This document shows positions 10,431 through 19,490 of a stretch of 26,520 bases of DNA, piece after piece. The notes below the pieces were generated by a model. It saw nothing but the letters and a program-made list of their open reading frames with translations, had not been told where the DNA came from and ran no database searches. The position numbers and the translations under genes were made by a program. This DNA comes from Chara braunii (taxonomy: Eukaryota > Streptophyta > Charophyceae > Charales > Characeae): positions 957,978 to 984,497 of the forward strand of contig BFEA01000456.1 of the NCBI GenBank assembly GCA_003427395.1, given 5' to 3'. Within the stretch, counting starts at the first letter, position 1; every line of letters starts with the position of its first letter.

Positions 10431-11313
10431 TAATCTTCGTCACTTGTTCCTTCACGCGCATCCTGATCTCTTCCCATGTGTGCGTCTTCCTCTGAAGAGT
10501 CTTGTGCCATGTTGTCATCTGCCATAGTCCCGTCCTCTTCCTCATTCTCTTTTCCTTCTCCCTGTTCACCTCTTCCTCCTGCTATGTCTTCCTCATCTCC
10601 TTCATCATTTCTTCTCCTTCTTCGATGTGGCCTCCCTGGGTTCCTCTATGTTTCTTCCCTTTGCTGTCCGGATTTCCGCCCTCTTCTTCTTCCTGGTCTT
10701 CCTGTGTCTTGTCAGAGTCTGCTTCCATCTCCTCCGTCGTTGTGTCGAGACCCTTGAGTTTGGTGCTTTTGCCCTGTGTTGTGCTGTGGGCAGGCGAGTT
10801 GGATGGAAATTGGTTGGCTTTTCTTTTGAGCCTTTTGTGTGTACCATTGGATGAGCTGTCCCCTTGAGGTTTCTGCGATTCCTTGGTAATCTGCTGGGGA
10901 TTCTACGTATTGGTTGCTTGTAGGATCTTGTCTCGTGCATGCAGATTCTCAAAATAGGCTTTCTCAGCTGAGCTGCCTGTTTTGATTAATTCTTGCAAGG
11001 TGTCTTTCCTGTGCTTGTCTTCCATAATCCCCTGCGAGTCCAGGATTTCCTATTTTAGGTAACCTCCTTCCCCGTCTTCGATTTTCCTCGCCCCTTTTGT
11101 TTTCCATTGGCTGCCGTGTGGTGGGTATACATCGGGATGGACTGATGGTTCACCATGTAGTGTCCATACCCATTTCGGGTCATCCAACCTGTCGTCGAAG
11201 ACCCATCCACGGTAGGTGGGGTCGTCGACGAACCACAGACCTGAGATTGCTTCACATTCGACCAGGTTAGCTTGGATCTGGCCTGGTTTCCCTGCTCTGT
11301 CCCTATTGAGCGG

Positions 11314-11361
11314 ACAACTCCTGTCAGTGCCCAGGTGACCCTTTCCTCTGCACTTGAAGCA
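11314..11361 (-). other. ORF1 CCHC-type zinc knuckle
   Basis: The motif is CFKCRGKGHLGTDRSC, with spacing C-x2-C-x4-H-x6-C. The last spacing is two residues longer than the classical retroviral knuckle. It lies just after the RRM-like part, its usual position in plant L1 ORF1, where it binds nucleic acid. Confidence 0.85.
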
Positions 11362-12614
11362 TCTTGGGTTGGTTTTGGTGGAGAGGAAGACTGTCAGCTT
11401 CTGACCATTGGATTTTTGGAATAGCCAGGTATCTGGGAACTGTGGGGAGATGCATGACGGGACTTCCACACAAGCGATTCTGGAGTCATGTTTGGGAGTT
11501 AGGAATTCAGGGCTTGAAGCCAGCCATTCGATGACTGGGTTGTTTGGATATGCTTTCGCCAGCCTGTACTCCACGAAGTTGTGCAAACCCTCCGCGATGT
11601 TATCGAACTGAATCCAGAAGTGGTTCCGCAACATGTTCTGTTTGTGTCTTGAGGCATCGGGTTGTGGAGCTCGTCTGGGTTTCCAGTTTGTTTGTAACTA
11701 TGACTACTCCCTTTTTGCATTTGAGACTGTTTAAGGAGATTAGGTAGCGTGCGTAGGCTTTATCCGGGGTGACAATCATGACTGTGTTGCGCGTTCGTTT
11801 ATGGTATGTGACGTCTGGTTCCATGCCTGGAATTTCCTCAAGGGATCTGAGGATGTCCCGGACCCAAGAACATTTTTCATTCGGGGACATGTCTGCGCAC
11901 TTCTGTGGGAAATTAAACAAGACTGTGTGTTTGTTAAACACCTCTTCACAGCTGGATTCATCTTCTTCCGGATATTCCCAAATTTCTACCTGCTTTTCTC
12001 CTTCTCCTTCGTCTGAGGGGATCGTCTGTTTGATAATATTCACTTTGGATTCTGCGTGCTAGCTATGAGAAAATCCATTGCCTTTCGGGCCAAGGACCTC
12101 GAGGCCGCTTTGGAGGTTGAAGATTGTGAGTTTTTTTGTGAGTTGCCTGAAGGTGGCACTTGTGATCCCCGTGGGGCTTGAGCCTGGAATGTGAATGTCC
12201 TCCTGGAGTGAGCTCTTTACCCGGGTTTGTGGGATTTGTTGGCTTCTATTGCTTGGACTCTTTCTTTAATGTCTTAACGTACGAGATCGCCATGTTGTGT
12301 TGGCGCTTCAATTTGCGTGGTTGTAGTTCTGTGATCCTGCTTTCCGGTGTGTCTTGCGTGGAGAGAATATGTGTATAGTTTATCCGATTTAATCTTCAGA
12401 AATGTGGCCCACGTTCAGCATCCCTTCTTGGGGATCGTACAGAGATCGAAAGATGATCTTCTCTTTCTCTATCAGGGATGATCAGCTGCTTTCCGGCAGG
12501 GGATAAATGTTCTAGAATTGGATAGATTCGAGTACTGAGCCAAAGGATTTCCTCTGAATTGCTATGTGGTGCTAGTGGCGTGAATAAAATAATAATTAAT
12601 AATTAGATAATTAA

Positions 12615-13289
12615 NNNNNNNNNNNNNNNNNNNNNNNNNNNNNNNNNNNNNNNNNNNNNNNNNNNNNNNNNNNNNNNNNNNNNNNNNNNNNNNNNNNNNN
12701 NNNNNNNNNNNNNNNNNNNNNNNNNNNNNNNNNNNNNNNNNNNNNNNNNNNNNNNNNNNNNNNNNNNNNNNNNNNNNNNNNNNNNNNNNNNNNNNNNNNN
12801 NNNNNNNNNNNNNNNNNNNNNNNNNNNNNNNNNNNNNNNNNNNNNNNNNNNNNNNNNNNNNNNNNNNNNNNNNNNNNNNNNNNNNNNNNNNNNNNNNNNN
12901 NNNNNNNNNNNNNNNNNNNNNNNNNNNNNNNNNNNNNNNNNNNNNNNNNNNNNNNNNNNNNNNNNNNNNNNNNNNNNNNNNNNNNNNNNNNNNNNNNNNN
13001 NNNNNNNNNNNNNNNNNNNNNNNNNNNNNNNNNNNNNNNNNNNNNNNNNNNNNNNNNNNNNNNNNNNNNNNNNNNNNNNNNNNNNNNNNNNNNNNNNNNN
13101 NNNNNNNNNNNNNNNNNNNNNNNNNNNNNNNNNNNNNNNNNNNNNNNNNNNNNNNNNNNNNNNNNNNNNNNNNNNNNNNNNNNNNNNNNNNNNNNNNNNN
13201 NNNNNNNNNNNNNNNNNNNNNNNNNNNNNNNNNNNNNNNNNNNNNNNNNNNNNNNNNNNNNNNNNNNNNNNNNNNNNNNNNNNNNNNNN
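12615..13289. other. Assembly gap (675 N)
   Basis: A run of N from 12615 to 13289. It is flanked on both sides by AT-rich sequence (AATAATTAATAATTAGATAATTAA on the left edge; ATAATTACACC and ATAATATATC on the right), so the break probably fell in an AT-rich simple repeat. Confidence 0.98.
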
Positions 13290-14635
13290 ATAATTACACC
13301 AATAAAGAATGATACTAAATAATATATCAATTTACTCTAAATACTTACCAAGACAATCACTTGACTTGGGGATGAGAGTTGTATAAGAGTTTGCAATGTG
13401 GGGTACTTGTTGTTTGTTTCTCTAATGGTATTGTGTTTCCTCGCTAGGTTGGAGGGTGGTCAGTATATCGTATGTTAAACGGTTGGTGTGACTGTGCACT
13501 CGGCGGGGGGTGGGGGGTAGCTCTGTAGGGAGGGCTTGAAGTGATACTGGGCTTTAGGTGGTGGTGTTGGGTGTAAGTGTCGTTTGGGTGGGGTGGGAGT
13601 GAAAAAATATTACTGTTGGGTTATTCTGGGTGGTAGGGTTCGAGTTATTCTTCTTCTTATTTCGGTGGGTAGAGCCTACTCCCTTCCTATGCTTGCTTTA
13701 GTTTGGTGCTGAGAAGTGTTGTGTGGACTGGTAATAGTGGGGTGTGTGGCGATTTGGAATAAGTCGTGCCGTGGGGAGAGTACTCTCAGCATGAGGGTTA
13801 TGCTAGAGGAGTGGGGGGTGAGTAGGGTGTAGTGGTCAGTGTGTGTGTGGCGGGAGGTTGGTGCGTGTGTTGATACTACGAGTTCGGGCAACGACTAGGG
13901 TGCGCTCCAAATAGGTTTTTGTGCCTCTCTATCGAGTCTTATTTGCCAACGTCGGGATCTGCATTCGAGCCCTTTCTTCCACCCGTGGTACCGGAGCCGA
14001 CGGTGTTGGACGGAATCTGTAATTCTGTTTGTCTCGTCCATTTGTCTTATAGTGTCTGTCTACTCGATAAAGGGTTGGACTTCGGAAGTTACCAACAAAT
14101 ACCCCTGTTCCTCTATTCTATATTCGGAAGTTGAGAATGATGGTTGCTCGGAATCCTTCCCGATAAAGGTCTTGCGCTCCCTGGTGAAAGCCAAAGTGTG
14201 GTCTTCTGTCCTCCTTTTGCTGAGGTTCGCGCCCGCTGACATCGTACTATAGATGAGTGGCGAGACTTACCGTATTAGAAAAGGAGTCTGTCTGACCTTA
14301 TGCGAGGCTGCGGTGTGTCTTCGCATCGGTTGTCACTCACTGATGTTGTGTGGGGCTTGAAAAAATAAACCCCGTCTTGTGACCTCTTTGATCCTCTTCA
14401 ATTCTTATTTCTTTACTCCGTCCCTTCCCTTGTCTCTTCCTTTACTTTTCACTTATTGCGCCGTGGTCGCCTGTTCCCTCGCCCTTATAGGACATTTCTT
14501 TCCTTGTCCCTTTCCTTCCTTTTCCCTTTTCTTTCCGCACTTCAGTGTTGTTTCATCGTCCTTCCTTTCCCATCATTGTCCACCCTTGTCCTTTCCGTTG
14601 TTTAGCTGTGGCTTGTTTCCTCACTCCCTCTCGTC

Positions 14636-14679
14636 CTTCTTCCCCTCTTCTTCCCCTCTTCTTCCCCTCTTCTTCCCTT
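14636..14679. repeat. 11-bp tandem repeat (CTTCTTCCCCT) x4
   Basis: Four adjacent units of CTTCTTCCCCT, the last with one change. It sits in a 300-nt pyrimidine-rich tract (about 14380-14690). Confidence 0.85.
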
Positions 14680-14698
14680 CCTTTGCTTGATCGAGGTA

Positions 14699-14718
14699 GC
14701 CACGCCCCAAGGCGTGGC
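14699..14718. repeat. Perfect 8-bp inverted repeat
   Basis: GCCACGCC, loop CCAA, GGCGTGGC. This is a strong GC-rich hairpin between the pyrimidine tract and the CpG-rich block. Its role is unknown. Confidence 0.75.
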
Positions 14719-14789
14719 ATGACCTGGCGTGTGTAGTTTCCTGCCTCTCCTCTCTCTTTCCCGCCCAGAATTGAAAGTTCGTAGTGGAA

Positions 14790-14905
14790 AATGTGCGCGG
14801 CGCTTTCGCGCTGGTCGACGAACTGGCTCGCGCGCGGGACAGGCGAAAATCGCGAGCGTTGGCGGACCGCGCTAACCGGTACAGCGCGAGCGCTCTCCGG
14901 CTTCC
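14790..14905 (-). promoter_or_regulatory. CpG-rich block, possible LINE promoter
   Basis: A short stretch packed with CpG (for example CGCGGCGCTTTCGCGC and CTCGCGCGCGGGAC), including TTTCGCGC, which fits the E2F site consensus. It lies near the far 5' edge of the LINE, where an internal promoter would be expected. The surroundings are much poorer in CpG. The promoter role is inference. Confidence 0.3.
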
Positions 14906-15005
14906 TTTAATCCTGATTTGATCCCGCTTTTGATTTCCTGGTCTGACAGAGGCTTACCTTGAAATCTTGCTCTATTTCTGTCCTTCCAGATGACTTCGCA
15001 AATCC

Positions 15006-15070
15006 CTGTGACCATCGTCCTGTTTGCGACGTTAAATCATTTCTGATGACCTTGGGGGTTGTCCTTAAAC
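15006..15070 (+). other. Element B leader resumes after the LINE
   Basis: CTGTGACCATCGTCCTG (15006-15022) followed by TTTGCGACGTTAAATCATTTCTGATGACC matches the leader of element C exactly where B's left part stopped at 4074. The first 17 bases resemble the left flank of the LINE and are a candidate target-site duplication. At about 15070 the match to the leader ends and jumps into gag, so some 500-600 nt present in C are missing here. Confidence 0.72.
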
Positions 15071-16082
15071 TACCGGGAGAGGAAAGAAGGTTGCGAGTCG
15101 AAGCAAGGGCCCATACTCTAGAGACTGCAAGGGAAGCAGCAGCAGTTGTGGAAAGGACGTTAGCAGCAGCAGCAGCTAGCGCAGTAGCAATTACTACCTC
15201 TGGAGCATTGTTTGCAGCATCCTCGTCTGGTCAGTCGGTCGGTATGCCACACTCGACCAATGGGCAGTCCATCTCCAATACGTCAAGATCTGGTTCTAGT
15301 CAGATGGCGGGCATGCAATCCAGTTCGCCACCTCCATGGACTAGGGAAGCCATTGAACTCCAACAAGTGGAGTTGATTCGCTTACGGCCAGACAAGGAAC
15401 TTAAAAAGTTTTTAACAAGGAGGATGCGATTAGACCTAGGAAAGCTAAACTAGAGAATAGGAAGGCGGTCAAAGTTGTTGTAGAAGGGTTAGATGACACT
15501 GTCATTGATGACAATATGCGGATCCTCAAGGCAGGTCTCCTGTCCGTGCATGCATACATGTGCAACAAAATGGATGTTATCCAGGACACCCTTGACAATG
15601 ATATTGAGCACCTTGCAGGGAATGGGAAGAGCTTTCCCATCTCCAATAGGTGGACCCAGTTTCCGGCCTCCGGTTTTCCCATCGCCGGTCTCCTCACCGG
15701 TGATGACTGGTCTTACTATGTCTAAGATTAGCAGTTCACCACGCGGTACTTCAGCAGCAGCAGCACAGACTGTTGCTTCTTCATCTTCCGGAGCAGCGGC
15801 TGCACACAACAACCGGTCCTACCAACGAGACAGCAGCCTTGGTACCCCAAGACTCCACTGAAGCCACCCTCGACTTTCTCAGGTGATGAGAAGGATGAGG
15901 CTCTTGACATGTGGTTGAGAACGGTCCCAGTGTGGGTCAGGGCGAAGAGGACGCTGGTAGAGGAAGAGGTGATCNNTGNCGCATCCTATNTGGAAGGTTC
16001 GACANNGCAATGGTTAGATGGATTAGTGNCTTCAAAGGGATTCGGGAGAAACACGAGTGATTGGGCGAAGACCCATACTTAA
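15070..16082 (+). pseudogene. Element B gag, truncated at both ends
   Basis: Gag forms the particle. The frame ending at 15453 gives PGEERRLRVEARAHTLETA, which aligns with GDEGRLRREARDRTAARRA of element C gag about 35 codons in; the N-terminus is deleted. The alignment then shifts to the frame with LENRKAVKVVVEGLDD and ILKAGLLSVHAYMCNKMDVI (ends 15725). Next comes the frame with PLKPPSTFSGDEKDEALDMW, followed by QWLDGLV and KGFGR, matching the capsid-like part of C (PKPFSGDRKKEEDLDTW, RWLNGLVQQQGYG). It ends at WAKTHT and a TAA at 16081-16083, after which similarity stops. Several single N bases lie in the last part. Confidence 0.75.
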
Positions 16083-17019
16083 ACCACCAGTTCACCCATA
16101 CCTGTTTTGAATATCCCAAAAATCAATTTGCCGAGCCTGAAAGTGCGCGGGTACTGGCCTCTTTGTGCTGGACCTGCTGCAAGCTGATGGACTGAAAAGC
16201 AGGCCGTGGGTAGTTTTTTGTTTTCAATTTTGTATCTCGTTTTTTATTTTTACTCCGTTTTCACTCATGTGCCACGCCAGTCACGCTAGGATGAATTGCA
16301 TGGGCTGAAAAAAAAAAAAAAAGAAAAAAAAAAGGGAAAAAAAGAGATTTGAACAAATCGGTGGCTGAAAAAACTGTAATGACCTGCCAAAAACACAGAC
16401 TGAGAACACTGCTGATTTCTAGGATTTGCCGCTGGAATGAATGCCTTACTGAAATTCCCCCATTCTTCTGTGATTTCCATGTCTGTGTGTGTGCGTGCCT
16501 GCTGGTTTGCATGCCTGTCTGAGTGCTTGTCGGTTGAGTGTGAACATGACCCGCAAGGGTACTTGTTGGTTGAAGGGCCCCGCAGGGCCGGTACTTACCT
16601 GTGGCCGTGACTTTGAGGGTTGCACGGGGGAAAACACTCAAGTAGCGAGGGTAGGCCCGCGACACTTAGAACAGCGGGAAAAACACTCAAGTAGCAGGTA
16701 GGCCGGCACCACTCAGGTAGTGGTAGGGGTGTCGGGTACTGGAGGCCGAGCAGAAGAAGACAAAAAGCTGGCATTTTTAGAGGCCCAGTAGCGGTAGGAT
16801 AGCGGTAGGCCGGTACCAGTCCAAGTAGCCCGGGTCTAGGGCCTGTACGGAGGATCGCAGAGCCTGCAATGATGTTTCCCTCCGAAAGGGAGGAGGTACC
16901 GGTTGCTGGGAGGCCGCTCGGCCTAGGAAGTCACCGCCCAGGAGGCCGGTAGGCCACTATATCTCCAGAAAGAGCAAAGAGCTCTTCCTCATTTGCGGTG
17001 TGCAAGGATTGGCGACAAG
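16083..17019. other. Unassigned stretch between elements B and C
   Basis: I see no gene here. It contains T-rich sequence (16205-16255), an A-rich run (16308-16345), and a G-rich part from 16550 with many GTAGGCC/GGCCGGTA words. AAAACACTCAAGTAGC occurs twice, at 16631-16646 and again at about 16680-16695. Near the end TGCAAGGATTGG at 17001 resembles the adjoining LTR edge at 17020. It may be the remains of another LTR or a non-autonomous element. It replaces the rest of element B. Confidence 0.5.
16308..16345 (+). repeat. A-rich run
   Basis: Thirty-eight bases, almost all A with a few G. It could be a degenerate poly(A) tail of a retroposon or simple low complexity. No target duplication is visible to decide. 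Confidence 0.7.
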
Positions 17020-18034
17020 TGCAAGGAAAATAAGTAACAGCGAGATGAGAATTCCAGATCACACCATCACATTGTAAGCCAAATAGTCACACCGTGTCCA
17101 GAGAGCAGCATTGCACCAATAATACAACAATGGAGGTTCGTAGCATTGAAAACCAATGTTCATGGAGAGCATACTCTCTCCTCCCAACACAAGAGTCCAG
17201 TTCCTTCACACTCACACTTGGCGCTCAGCGCCCAGCCTACTCCTACACAGCTACTACAGACTACAAAAAGACAATGCAACTGTTGACATCAGCGCAACCC
17301 GAAGTACTTGAAGATGTCGCCCATGCAGACCATGGCAAATACAAGGTATGTGCCCTCACATCATCATCATCATCATCGTCATCCTTCACCTATCCCCTGA
17401 CGTCTGTCCTCTGTTTCACCTGAAGACCACCCCTGCGCCTCATTGTAGTCCAAGCCTATGGTGGTTGGGCTATGGCGCTGCCCTCAGCACCCTCCTCCTC
17501 TGCACAACCGCACGTGCTGCACCTCGCCTCTCAGTGCTAGCAGCAGCCTACGAGCATGAGCTCCAGCAGCGCTGCCGCCAACATGCGAGTGCCTGAATGA
17601 GGCAGCCAGGGCCGAGCTCTTTCCTTTATGGAAAGACTTGGCCTGCTCACGCAGCCTGGCTGCCCTGGCCTGGGCCCAGAAGCTTCCGGAAGGCCCCAGG
17701 AGGCTGCCTGGATACAGCAGCTACTGGGCTGTTGGGCCTCGTTCGGTTGGGCGCCCAACTGTCTCTGTATGAGGCTGCGAATCACGCCCAGGGCCTGCAT
17801 TCTTTGGAAAGGACCGGTAGGCCGTGGAAATGTCTTTGTTGCTCGGCCTGTGTTTCTTTCAACCAACTGGCGCGTCGCAACTGCCTGGAACCCAAATATG
17901 AAATTGACAGTCGAGGGCCTCTTGCAAAAAGCCAGGCCCGCCTTCACTTAGGGCGGGCACCTCCGCCTTCACTTAGGGCGGGTAAGGCTGCAAAGAGGGC
18001 CCCATAGGCCTTACCGAGGACCCTGATCCTCGCA
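17020..18034 (-). repeat. 3' LTR of element C
   Basis: A direct copy of 25041-26074. On the - strand it begins TGCGAGGATCAGGGTCC and ends TTTTCCTTGCA. It contains a hairpin at its very start (18032-18015), two copies of a GC hairpin CCGCCTTCACTTAGGGCGG (17937-17957 and 17963-17982), and an (ATC)n microsatellite at 17360-17383 that is interrupted by one G. Open frames inside it, for example at 17597-18007, are chance. Confidence 0.93.
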
Positions 18035-18047
18035 TTCCCTCCTCCTT
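18035..18047 (-). promoter_or_regulatory. Polypurine tract of element C
   Basis: On the - strand AAGGAGGAGGGAA lies directly before the TGCGAGG start of the 3' LTR, the position of the plus-strand primer. Confidence 0.85.
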
Positions 18048-18109
18048 AACTTCGTGAGTCCACTGAGAAGTCTCTTATTCTGCAGGCATCTTCCCCTTGA
18101 GTGCTCTTT

Positions 18110-18648
18110 CTAGCCTGCGATTACTTGAGGTGATGTTCTCATGAGCTCTTCTCGTGTGGACCACCGATCTTCTTTCGGATCCAGATGATGTCTGAAGCTG
18201 ACACGATACTGCATTCTCGGTTTAGGAGGTCGCCCTCTTCCTGATGGTTGAGGTACAGGCATCACTCAATGCTCGACGATCTGGTCAATGTCCACTTCGC
18301 CATCCATGGTTGGGGGCAGCATTGATCTTCTGGAAGGGAACTGCTCAGTAGCAGCGACAGGTGATAACTTAGAGGCATGGAACACAGGGTAAGTACGCAA
18401 GTGTGGTGGGATGCAAATCGCATATGAAGGACCATCTGGTTGATCTCCTACAATGTCAAAGATCTCCCAGGGCCCAAAGAATTGTGGCATTAGCTTGCGG
18501 GATATGCGTAACTCCTGACCAAGCTCAGCAACCTTCATCCAGACTCTCTCGCCTACCTGAAAGTTAGAGGGTCGTCTATGTCTATTCTCAGATGCAATCA
18601 TTGCCTCTTGAGATTTCCTAATATGTTCAACGGCCTGTTGCAGCATCT
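18110..18648 (-). pseudogene. Element C: integrase C-terminal domain and chromodomain-like tail with AT-hook
   Basis: After a frameshift near 18650 the frame reads QVGERVWMKV, FFGPWEIFDIVG, PSYAICIPPHL and YPVFHASKL, the DNA-binding C-terminal domain of gypsy integrases. It continues with FPSRRSMLPPTMDGEVDIDQIVEH and a TGA at 18266-18268. The same frame stays open past the TGA to a TAG at 18110-18112. It gives SGRGRPPKP (about 18219-18246), an AT-hook-type RGRP core, then QYRVSFRHHLDPKEDRWST and a Thr-Ser-Pro-Gln-Val-Ile end that looks like the second half of a chromodomain. The TGA is probably a mutation. AT-hooks bind the minor groove of AT-rich DNA. Confidence 0.75.
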
Positions 18649-19490
18649 GTTCGTCTTGACAACAAACTCTGTATTGTCGGGTGCTGCAGTGGGTTCCCTT
18701 TCTGGTAACAGAAAGTCAAGGGCTGTTCGAGGCTTCCAACCAAGATGAAGTTGGTTTGGAGTCATGCCGGTAGTACTGTGCACAACATTGTTATACAAGC
18801 TGGCAACGAGAGGTAATTTCTCGTCCCAGTCGTCCTGACTTGGCTTGATATAGTGTCTAAGCAATTGCTGTACTACCCGGTTCATTTGTTCCGCTTGCCC
18901 ATTTGACTCAGGATGATTTCCTGAAGTCATTTGGAGTTTTGTGCCCATTTGCTCAGCAATAGACTACCACAATTCGCTCGTGAATCTGACATCCCTATCA
19001 CTAACAATCGACGTAGGTAGACCGAAGTCCCTTACCTAGTTATCCATGAAAAGTTTGATGACGAAGTCAGTTTTAGCAGTTTCAGNCATAGCAATCAGTC
19101 TGGCGTACTTGGTAAAACGGTCCACTANGACAAGGATGTGTCTCTTTCCTGTTCTGCTGGTCACAAGGGTATTCATGAAGTCCATGGACACACTNTGACC
19201 TGGTCCTTCAGGGATTGGCAAGGGTTTAATCAACCCAAGCGGAGCCTGAGTCCTTGGTTTGTCTCTTTGACAAACTTGGCAGGTTTCGACATAACGTTTT
19301 GCATCTTCCAGTATAGAAGGCCACCAAAATCTCTGTACTAAGTTCGCTGATGTCTTCCTATAGCCAAAATGACCATTTGCATCATGACATTCTCCTAGAA
19401 ATAAACTACGTAAAGACTCACTAGACGGGACATACAGTCTTTTATTCCCTGCCTTCTCAAGAAACAGCAAACCATCCACCATCGTAAATC
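18598..19490 (-). pseudogene. Element C: integrase zinc finger and DDE core
   Basis: Integrase inserts the DNA copy into the genome. From 19482 the frame gives the HHCC finger (ECHDANGHFGYRKT, then CQVCQRDK) and the catalytic core. The first Asp is in SMDFMNTL, the second in SDRDVRFTSE, and the Glu is in NHPESNGQAEQMN, so the DDE triad is intact. In-frame stops occur at 19036-19038 and again about 70 nt further on, and the frame breaks at about 18650. Three single N bases lie at 19086, 19128 and 19195. The start is cut by adapter sequence at 19491. The usual stretch linking RNase H to integrase (with its ADALSR motif) is missing. Confidence 0.85.

Larger units (their letters stand above)
9363..12150 (-). 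pseudogene. LINE ORF1: RRM-like part, zinc knuckle, charged hinge, unknown C-terminal region
   Basis: ORF1 proteins coat the LINE RNA as a nucleocapsid-like chaperone. Coding potential runs from about 12150 (SLARKAMDFLI) through the frames 12043-11600 and 11634-11050. The N-terminal part has a DUF4283/RRM-like look (NTVMIVTPDKAYARYLI, NHFWIQFDN, RLAKAYP). A zinc knuckle lies at 11361-11314. A long acidic and basic hinge follows (about 11050-10430), then a C-terminal region (about 10430-9363) with no motif I recognise. Visible lesions are frame changes near 11630 and 9960 and in-frame stops at 10430-10432 and 9483-9485. At about 890 codons it is much longer than usual plant LINE ORF1. The exact start is not certain. 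Confidence 0.7.
12151..14960 (-). other. LINE upstream region, no gene seen
   Basis: Roughly 2.8 kb between ORF1 and the resumption of element B. It holds an AT-rich patch around the gap, GT-rich sequence at 13380-13900, a C/T-rich stretch at 14370-14690, a small tandem repeat, a perfect hairpin and a short CpG-rich block. No frame shows a recognisable protein. I assign it to the LINE 5' UTR only because it lies between ORF1 and the far edge of the insertion. A separate nested insertion is possible. Confidence 0.45.
4075..15005 (-). mobile_element. L1-like LINE inserted in element B
   Basis: On the - strand the element reads: long upstream region, ORF1 (about 12150-9363), a 47-nt spacer, ORF2 (9315-4892), 3' UTR and a 24-nt poly(A) tail (4098-4075). 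The left flank CTATGATCGTCGCCC (4060-4074) resembles CTGTGACCATCGTCCTG at 15006-15022, which fits a diverged target-site duplication. The total is about 10.9 kb including a 675-nt gap. This is long for this class, so the part above about 12150 could be 5' UTR or could hold another insertion. ORF1 and ORF2 both carry several stops and frameshifts, and two catalytic RT aspartates are lost, so the copy is dead. Confidence 0.8.
2294..16082 (+). mobile_element. Ty3/gypsy element B, split by a LINE
   Basis: Element B is the same family as element C on the opposite strand. Its pieces are an LTR (about 2294-3362), primer site (3366-3377), leader (3363-4074), then the LINE (4075 to about 15005), then a leader remnant (about 15006-15070) and truncated gag (about 15070-16082). 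The leader stops at the poly(T) at 4075, and its next expected bases, matching GCGACGTTAAATAATT of element C, appear at about 15026. This is direct evidence that a single element was interrupted. No pol and no right-hand LTR of B are in place, so its 3' half is lost or replaced from 16083 on. Confidence 0.75.

Noticed and set aside
10476-10867. Ser/Leu/Pro-rich open frames on the + strand
   Set aside because: They are antisense shadows of the charged hinge of LINE ORF1.
12611-13330. A 239-codon open frame on the - strand
   Set aside because: It consists almost entirely of N bases; it is the assembly gap and not a gene.
14379-14690. A 103-codon Phe/Ser/Pro/Leu-rich open frame resembling a membrane protein
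   Set aside because: It is a translation of the pyrimidine-rich tract with an 11-bp tandem repeat, with no start context and no homology pattern.
16261-16665. A 134-codon open frame on the - strand with Phe-rich and Thr/His-rich parts
   Set aside because: The Phe run is the A-rich tract read in reverse, and the Thr/His part is a GT-rich low-complexity stretch.
17597-18007. Paired open frames of 107-136 codons on both strands, repeated at 25638-26047
   Set aside because: They lie wholly within the LTRs, differ between the two copies through frame changes, and show no domain.
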